Part shown: piece after piece, positions 62,001 to 64,000 of the stretch
Numbering within the stretch: position 1 is the first letter of the stretch
Layout of the letters: the number at the start of each line of letters is the position of its first letter
Source of the DNA: Xenopus tropicalis
Taxonomy: Eukaryota > Chordata > Amphibia > Anura > Pipidae
Reading direction: 5' to 3'
Length of the DNA: 64,000 nucleotides
Assembly (NCBI RefSeq): GCF_000004195.4
Contig: NC_030683.2
Location: 75,053,764 to 75,117,763, forward strand
Notes under the pieces: generated by a model
What the model saw: only the letters and a program-made list of their open reading frames with translations
Databases searched by the model: none
What the model was told of the DNA's origin: nothing
Program-made: the position numbers and the translations under genes

Positions 62001-63101
62001 TGACTACTGAGTCATGTGTGCATGTTTTCTTGTCATCCAAAGTCTTAAAGAAGACTAAATGGACACTTTTACAAATTAGTCATAAAATATGCAACAGTTT
62101 CAAAATCTGGTGTTTGGATCTGTCATGGGCCCTTAAAGTGAATTAAACTCTCATGCAAAAAGTGTATGTTTGGATTTAGAATGATACAGCACTGACTAGT
62201 GAAAAATGCACTCTGCCCCCACAACAAGTCAAGGTCTTTATAGGGTACATAACTATAAGCAGTGCCTCCAGCATACTGCAGCCTTGTTGTAACACCCAGC
62301 CCAGTGTTAGTCAAGAAATGTACTACCCACCCAAATGCAAGTGCCAGCATTCAAACACTGGGGAGACTAGCATTACAATCATAGAAAAAAATACTTTTTG
62401 CTATTAATGTGTATTTTATATAAGATCAAACAAAGGGGTAATAAAGGGGGTAAATGTTACAGGTGACAAAAAGCAAAATGTATTTTGCAAGCTAAAAAAG
62501 CACAATGATCATCTGTTTGACTTTGTATTCCATTTTCCAAACAACACAACAGTCTGTTAAGTGTAAGAATAAATATATTTTTAGCATTTTATGTGGGTTG
62601 TGGTAAAAATGCCTGACAACATACAATAGTTGTCATGACAATAAGTGAGACATAGATGCTCCTATAATTATAGCTTATTAAACTGTGTCCTTATTTTAAT
62701 ACTACTGAACCAACTAAAGGAAAGTGTAAATTATCCCAAAAGATTTAAATTAATAAAAATGAAAAAGTATATTTCATAAAAATAAAGGATCTCTGAGTCA
62801 AAAAAACATTTCAACTAAAATTCTTAAAATATTATATACAGTATCACAGATACTACATTGATTTAATTTCATCAGGAGGAATATATGTAACAAAAATTGT
62901 GCCTTATTGTGTCACATTTATGTTCTTACCATCTTCCACTTCAAGTAGAGCCTTAGCTAAGATACTTCCAGCCACACTAATGGCTTGACACATGTAGTAC
63001 CCTGAGTCTCCTGTCTGAACATCGATTATGGTCAGTTCTCCACTCGGAGAGACAGAAAATCGTCCCACTGTTTGGGGAGGCTGGCTTGGGAAAAGAAGGA
63101 T
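28363..63101 (-). CDS. robo3: robo3, Roundabout homolog 3 (5' exons outside window)
   Basis: Single-pass axon guidance receptor that controls midline crossing of commissural neurons. In this window 21 exons join in one frame (3102 coding bases, 1033 residues plus stop). Order: second half of Ig4, Ig5, three fibronectin III domains, membrane helix, CC0, CC1-like, CC2 and CC3 motifs. ROBO3 rather than ROBO1/2 is shown by [17 protein letters not shown] after the membrane, YPWLADSW with GNCCPGN and [31 protein letters not shown] and [10 protein letters not shown], each with a close human ROBO3 counterpart from memory. All introns are GT-AG. Ig1 to Ig4a, which carry the Slit-binding surface, are not in the window, so ligand preference cannot be judged. 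The gene is convergent with robo4. Introns hold many MITEs. Confidence 0.96.
28713..28850. mobile_element. 138 bp palindromic MITE with TAA duplication (GGGGCAGATTTATCA)
   Basis: Starts GGGGCAGATTTATCAAAATG and ends in the inverse TTTGATAAATCTGCCCC, with TAA on both sides, a 3 bp target duplication fitting PIF/Harbinger relatives. The centre holds AAAATCCCATAGGAATGAAT. Diverged copies are at 18330, 25363 and 56854. Confidence 0.85.
30604..30659. repeat. (TCTA)n microsatellite
   Basis: About 13 units of TCTA, interrupted by TCATC near both ends. Confidence 0.95.
30783..30930. repeat. interspersed repeat with inverted ends
   Basis: Starts GCAGGCCTGAACTGGGATT and ends GCCAGTCTGGGTCTGC. The phrase CAGCCCCTCTGGCATTTACC is one I recognise from a common Xenopus repeat. 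Confidence 0.5.
32468..32705. repeat. MITE-like repeat (TACAGGTATxxGACC type), degraded
   Basis: CCATTATCCAGAACTTCC, AGAGTCCATTTTAAGCAATTC and GTGCCTTGTACTTG match the internal order of the copy at 16275. Confidence 0.5.
33127..33278 (-). CDS. robo3: robo3 exon: conserved C-terminal block
   Basis: Phase 1 in, phase 0 out. It encodes [14 protein letters not shown] and [18 protein letters not shown], close to human LPYSRPSFLSRGQ and CSTAGSNSSRGSSSSRG. It ends GDRKE. Read-through of the donor would add VWFIKL and stop. Confidence 0.96.
33769..33954 (-). CDS. robo3: robo3 exon: CC3 proline motif
   Basis: Phase 1 in, phase 1 out. It encodes [14 protein letters not shown], the CC3 motif (human DLPPPPLPPPEEE), then SASSLERD (human SMSSLERE). 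The following intron is the one suggested as a retention candidate in the findings. Confidence 0.96.
35948..36213. mobile_element. GC-rich palindromic MITE (GGTCCxCATACAC), copy 1
   Basis: Starts GGTCCTCATACACTGGC and ends CGGCCCGTGTATGGGGACC, followed by TTAA (36214-36217). Inside are many CCGATATCGG / CGATC words in both orientations. It is much richer in CpG than the intron around it. A second copy is at 50344-50585. Confidence 0.8.
36464..36880 (-). mobile_element. 417 bp palindromic MITE, copy 2 (inverted)
   Basis: Same length and ends (AGGAACAGTAACACCAAAAA) as 13712-14128 but in the opposite orientation. TTAA lies on the right (36881-36884) and TCAA on the left, presumably one mutated base. 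Located 200 bp downstream of a robo3 donor site. Confidence 0.9.
37081..37185 (-). CDS. robo3: robo3 cytoplasmic exon, basic segment
   Basis: Phase 1 in, phase 1 out. It encodes the lysine-rich [16 protein letters not shown]. Human ROBO3 has a similar basic run ending in PYRRE at the same place. ROBO1 and ROBO2 have KKLKHQPGHLRRE-like sequence. Confidence 0.93.
37186..38239. other. robo3 intron, no feature seen
   Basis: About 1.05 kb of AT-rich sequence without a recognised repeat. Confidence 0.6.
38240..38415 (-). CDS. robo3: robo3 cytoplasmic exon, low-complexity tail
   Basis: Phase 2 in, phase 1 out. It encodes [18 protein letters not shown] and [12 protein letters not shown]. Less conserved; no motif of known function seen. 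Placement rests on intact splice sites and continuous frame. Confidence 0.92.
38416..38982. other. robo3 intron, no feature seen
   Basis: AT-rich, nothing recognised. The neighbouring introns at 39208-39616, 39756-40026, 40303-40675 and 40825-41277 are likewise plain. Confidence 0.6.
38983..39207 (-). CDS. robo3: robo3 cytoplasmic exon ([10 protein letters not shown])
   Basis: Phase 2 in, phase 2 out. It encodes [15 protein letters not shown], the proline cluster [11 protein letters not shown], the family-wide [15 protein letters not shown] and IPRLHQ. The first and last are typical of ROBO3; the middle one is conserved from ROBO1 to ROBO3. Confidence 0.96.
39617..39755 (-). CDS. robo3: robo3 exon: CC2 proline motif
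   Basis: Phase 1 in, phase 2 out. It encodes [14 protein letters not shown] followed by LPPPPPANE, the CC2 motif that in ROBO proteins recruits Ena/VASP and SH3 proteins such as srGAPs. Human ROBO3 reads GKPVQMPSLNW and LPPPPPSCE. Confidence 0.96.
40027..40302 (-). CDS. robo3: robo3 exon: rest of CC0 and a CC1-like motif
   Basis: Phase 1 in, phase 1 out. It encodes AGISNYIAQ and GPIYSTIDP, shared with human ROBO3 (AGISLYLAQ, GPVYSTIDP). Further on is [12 protein letters not shown], which has the PYATT core of the CC1 motif of ROBO1/2 (TPYATTQLI). Human ROBO3 as I recall it has no PYATT here. In ROBO1, CC1 is the segment that contacts the P3 domain of DCC. Confidence 0.95.
40676..40824 (-). 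CDS. robo3: robo3 exon with WLADSW block and start of CC0
   Basis: Phase 2 in, phase 1 out. It encodes [12 protein letters not shown] and [16 protein letters not shown]. The tyrosines at the end belong to CC0, the phosphorylatable motif that in mammalian ROBO3 is reported to respond to netrin-1 through Src-type kinases. Human has GSCCPSNPDPDDRYYN. Confidence 0.96.
41278..41314 (-). CDS. robo3: robo3 37 bp exon of the proximal cytoplasmic tail
   Basis: Phase 1 in, phase 2 out, encoding [12 protein letters not shown]. Human ROBO3 reads VSFPHSEGLSGA here. The intron separating it from the microexon is only 94 bp. Confidence 0.93.
41409..41432 (-). CDS. robo3: robo3 24 bp in-frame microexon
   Basis: Only 24 bp, phase 1 in and phase 1 out, encoding ASFAYTPA. 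Human ROBO3 has exactly ASFAYTPA after ELSHYT, so the exon is real despite its size. Acceptor TTTTTAG, donor GTAATA. Skipping it would join HYT to VSFPE without shifting the frame, so it is a natural cassette exon. ROBO1/2 have variable sequence at the same place. Confidence 0.93.
41433..42188. other. robo3 intron before the microexon
   Basis: Long T-rich and A-rich stretches and a TA run near 42056-42080. No gene. Confidence 0.6.
42189..42377 (-). CDS. robo3: robo3 exon: juxtamembrane segment and transmembrane helix
   Basis: Phase 1 in, phase 1 out. It encodes TEQITDVVK, the helix around [20 protein letters not shown], and the basic stop-transfer [13 protein letters not shown]. The helix with its [11 protein letters not shown] core is common to ROBO receptors. 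KELSHYT after the basic patch is ROBO3-specific. The extracellular stretch before the helix is the kind of region shed by ADAM10 in ROBO receptors (family knowledge). Confidence 0.97.
42649..42820 (-). CDS. robo3: robo3 exon: second part of FNIII-3
   Basis: Phase 0 in, phase 1 out. It encodes [15 protein letters not shown] and [16 protein letters not shown], with two N-glycosylation motifs (NET, NRT). Counterparts in ROBO1 and ROBO3 are LGNETRFHIN and LGNESRFHLNRS. Confidence 0.95.
42821..43598. other. robo3 FNIII-3 intron holding a hAT MITE
   Basis: Separates the two FNIII-3 exons. The only recognised feature is the element at 43216-43558. Confidence 0.7.
43216..43558. mobile_element. 343 bp hAT-type MITE with 8 bp target duplication
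   Basis: Ends are CAGGGCTGTGGAGTCGGAG and its inverse CTCCACAGCCCTG. The perfect direct duplication TCCAAAAC lies on both sides (43208-43215 and 43559-43566), diagnostic of hAT transposition. Internal AGTCGGAGTC words recur near both ends. No coding capacity, so it was mobilised by another element's transposase. Confidence 0.95.
43599..43723 (-). CDS. robo3: robo3 exon: first part of FNIII-3
   Basis: Phase 1 in, phase 0 out. It encodes [24 protein letters not shown] and [10 protein letters not shown], the start and core Trp of FNIII-3. NNS and NIS offer glycosylation sites. Confidence 0.95.
44164..44345. repeat. MITE-like repeat (TACAGGTATxxGACC type), truncated
   Basis: Begins TACAGGTATGAGACCTATTA and includes ATCCAGAATGCTCAGGACC and TTAGATCTCCATACTATAAG. 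The other end is missing; it runs directly into the next repeat. Confidence 0.65.
44346..44580. repeat. interspersed repeat (AAAACGTTGATCGG type) with TA run
   Basis: CCAGAGCCAAAACGTTGATC, AATAAAGACTGAACTTTAAT and CTGGAGTGCGCCTACGAT are phrases of a widespread frog repeat. It ends in a TA microsatellite (about 44558-44572). Confidence 0.55.
46307..46523 (-). CDS. robo3: robo3 exon: second part of FNIII-2
   Basis: Phase 0 in, phase 1 out. It encodes [16 protein letters not shown] and [18 protein letters not shown], again close to ROBO1. A 154-codon open frame on the opposite strand overlaps this exon and is judged to be chance. Confidence 0.96.
46524..48144. other. robo3 intron inside FNIII-2
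   Basis: 1.6 kb, AT-rich, with a (TA)n run at about 47120-47139. A 154-codon plus-strand open frame begins in the exon and extends to 46814; no similarity recognised. Confidence 0.6.
48145..48266 (-). CDS. robo3: robo3 exon: first part of FNIII-2
   Basis: Phase 1 in, phase 0 out. It encodes [15 protein letters not shown] and STVQVTWT. This segment is closer to ROBO1 ([23 protein letters not shown]) than to human ROBO3, suggesting that the frog ectodomain keeps ancestral sequence that mammals have changed. Confidence 0.95.
48490..48991. mobile_element. CpG-rich palindromic MITE, copy 2 (Harbinger-like)
   Basis: 502 bp, starting GGGGCTGATTTACTAACCCA and ending in its inverse, near-identical in design to 3943-4452 and in the same orientation. 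TTA is on the left and TAA on the right. It sits in the robo3 intron between FNIII-1 and FNIII-2, about 110 bp from the upstream exon's donor. Confidence 0.87.
49103..49269 (-). CDS. robo3: robo3 exon: second half of FNIII-1
   Basis: Phase 2 in, phase 1 out. It encodes [10 protein letters not shown] and [20 protein letters not shown] then SEPVRTQ, nearly the same as human ROBO3 ([27 protein letters not shown]). Confidence 0.96.
50006..50339. mobile_element. 334 bp palindromic MITE with TTAA duplication
   Basis: Starts AGGAAATGTAACACTAAATT and ends in the inverse, with TTAA at 50002-50005 and 50340-50343. Its ends resemble those of the 417 bp family (AGGAACAGTAACACC), but the interior differs (ATCGATTGATCAAGCCTAGC and its inverse at the centre). 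Probably the same transposase group. Confidence 0.88.
50344..50585. mobile_element. GC-rich palindromic MITE (GGTCCCCATACAC), copy 2
   Basis: Starts GGTCCCCATACACGGGCCGA and ends AAGGTGTATGGGCACC, then TTAA at 50586-50589. The left TTAA (50340-50343) is shared with the preceding MITE. CCGATATCGG-type words inside as in 35948-36213. Confidence 0.83.
52273..52441 (-). CDS. robo3: robo3 exon: Ig5-FN linker and first half of FNIII-1
   Basis: Phase 1 in, phase 2 out. It encodes the linker and [12 protein letters not shown] with the core Trp of the first fibronectin III domain, then NSYIIEAFS at the end. Human ROBO3 has TKNSITLTWKPN and TSYVIEAFS. In mammals the FNIII-1 domain is the NELL2-binding region. 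Confidence 0.95.
52442..53356. other. robo3 intron with CA/TA microsatellite
   Basis: Includes the compound repeat at 52496-52551; otherwise nothing recognised. Confidence 0.6.
52496..52551. repeat. compound microsatellite (GTACAT)n-(CA)n-(TA)n
   Basis: GTACATGTACATGTAC is followed by about six CA units and roughly fifteen TA units. Confidence 0.95.
53357..53438 (-). CDS. robo3: robo3 exon: second half of Ig5
   Basis: 82 bp, phase 0 in, phase 1 out. It encodes VT then [20 protein letters not shown], completing Ig5 with the second disulfide Cys. ROBO1 has DTGRYTCIASTPSGEATWS here. Confidence 0.95.
56854..57040. mobile_element. degraded GGGGCAGATTTATCA MITE
   Basis: TAA then GGGGCAGATTTATCAAAATG at the left; inner arm ATGGGTGAATTTATC and GGTGAGCTCTAAT at the right. 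The right tip has decayed. Confidence 0.7.
58210..58300 (-). repeat. tRNA-like (Pol III B-box) remnant
   Basis: On the minus strand GGTTCAACTCC (58232-58242) matches a Pol III B box with one CpG-decay change, preceded by GTTAAGGCGGTGGG, which resembles tRNA-Ser/Leu sequence. The 5' and 3' acceptor arms do not pair, so this is not an intact tRNA. It may be a SINE or tRNA pseudogene fragment. Confidence 0.35.
58581..58786 (-). CDS. robo3: robo3 exon: first half of Ig5
   Basis: Phase 1 in, phase 0 out. It encodes [14 protein letters not shown] and [19 protein letters not shown], the B and C strands of Ig5 with Cys and core Trp, and an NQT glycosylation site conserved in the family. The acceptor is a long T run ending TAG at 58787-58788. 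The nearby CAG nine bases further in would shorten the linker and shift no frame. Confidence 0.94.
58787..62929. other. robo3 intron between Ig4 and Ig5 (4.1 kb)
   Basis: Contains the repeat at 59016-59195; the rest is AT-rich without a supported feature. Confidence 0.6.
59016..59195. repeat. (ATT)n-led interspersed repeat, best copy
   Basis: About ten ATT units lead into AACATTTATTTATAAAGCTC, CCGCAGCGCTGTACAATAAG and GAGGGCCCTGCCCAAAAGAG. This phrase is very common in Xenopus. Relatives are at 23195 and 26225. Confidence 0.65.
62930..63101 (-). CDS. robo3: robo3 exon: second half of Ig4
   Basis: Phase 0 in, phase 1 out. It encodes GRFSVSPSG and [18 protein letters not shown], the F and G strands of Ig domain 4 with the conserved Y-x-C. 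Human ROBO3 has GRFSVSPRG and [18 protein letters not shown] at this place, which makes this the strongest ROBO3-specific match in the ectodomain. It is the first exon visible in the window. The acceptor is TTTATCCCAACAG. Confidence 0.95.
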
Positions 63102-64000
63102 CTGTTGGGATAAAGCATATACATTTAATGATGCATTTTCAATTAAAAACCAGCATTGTTATCTGTTGATATCTGTACAACAAACTACTAAATAAGTGGC
63201 CATATTATCAATGATAAAAAGGACATCTGCGTTTTGGGATAAAACTACGCTTGTGTGTGCCCTAAACACAATTCCCACTGATTTAATTGAGAACCATCTG
63301 ACAGTAAATCTTGGTGTTATACTGTCTGTATTGTTCCTAAAAAGAATGGAGACATAAAGCTCTTAATTCAGAGTGAGATAGCAGATTCTAGTCATTCAAA
63401 ATCCACAATCCTTTATCACTATGTGTTCTTTATTGAACTTTTAACTAAATATAAAAAATATATAAATAAATATATAATAACCATTTTTTTAAGGTTTTAT
63501 AATTCTATACTTATGCTGGGTACTGTGGTTTACACACACTGAGCTGGTATCATCCCTAGTTATGCGCATACACACATACATAAAAAGGCTGAGGTTGCTT
63601 ATCAGACAGAAAATACTGTGTACAAACATCACGTTAAAAAAAAAAAGTGTGCTGCTCAAATGAGCTTCATTAAACGAGCAGACCCAACACTGATTTATTA
63701 ATTCATCAGGTCACACAACTATTTGTACTCCATTGTTGGATACACAAGGATTGGTTTACTTAAGAGTGCTAGAGTTAGACCGGCTGTTTACTTAAGTGTA
63801 TCTCATTGTAAAGGTGCATACCAGACTTGATTAAAAGCACATGCTGAGCATGCTTTTTTACCCATGGCTTTTTATATGTAGACTCATTTAATGGTAAGGT
63901 AAATAATCTGGATTCAAACAAGGGCTTTATGAAATGAACTTTTCATTTTCATAAAACCAAATCTCAGACTACACTTTAGTGATTAGGTTAATTAGCAAAA
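63102..64000. other. robo3 intron (partial) inside Ig4
   Basis: No exon with the first half of Ig4 is visible before the window ends, so the rest of the gene lies to the right. Confidence 0.65.

Overview
This is a vertebrate nuclear genome window, almost certainly from a clawed frog (Xenopus). The evidence is a long intron-rich vertebrate gene whose exons match a known family, AT-rich introns with GT-AG borders, and a dense set of short palindromic DNA-transposon relatives (MITEs) of types I recognise from Xenopus genomes. I cannot tell X. tropicalis from X. laevis by reading alone.

Two Roundabout axon/vessel guidance receptor genes face each other tail to tail. On the minus strand, bases 63101 down to about 27550 hold the 3' two-thirds of robo3: 21 exons, all with canonical GT-AG borders and one continuous reading frame of 1033 codons plus stop. 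It runs from the second half of Ig domain 4 through Ig5, three fibronectin III domains, the membrane helix and the whole cytoplasmic tail. The first exons (signal peptide, Ig1 to Ig4a) lie beyond base 64000. On the plus strand at the left edge (1954 to about 6.4 kb) are the last coding exon(s) and 3' UTR of robo4, recognised by the LPxxxWxxDWxxxME signature of the ROBO4 C-terminus and by position: ROBO3 and ROBO4 are also convergent neighbours in human.

The 21 kb between the two genes (6.5 to 27.5 kb) has no host gene that I can support and is filled with mobile DNA. It holds a probable Gypsy-type LTR (7538-8266), a complete Tc1/mariner element (11547-13149) with 210 bp inverted repeats differing at one base and an almost complete DD34E transposase, an older fold-back structure of about 3 kb around that element, a 417 bp TTAA-flanked MITE, a LINE 3' end and several older repeats. 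The robo3 introns carry further insertions: a hAT-type MITE with a perfect 8 bp target duplication, a second 417 bp MITE, two MITEs abutting at one TTAA, and a CpG-rich 0.5 kb palindrome whose sister copy lies in the robo4 3' region.

The most interesting biology is in robo3. It keeps a CC1-type PYATT motif that mammalian ROBO3 is reported to lack. It has a 24 bp in-frame microexon just inside the membrane. It has a short intron, positionally matching the intron retained in mammalian Robo3.2, whose read-through would give a short new tail. I saw no undescribed system outside known gene and transposon families.
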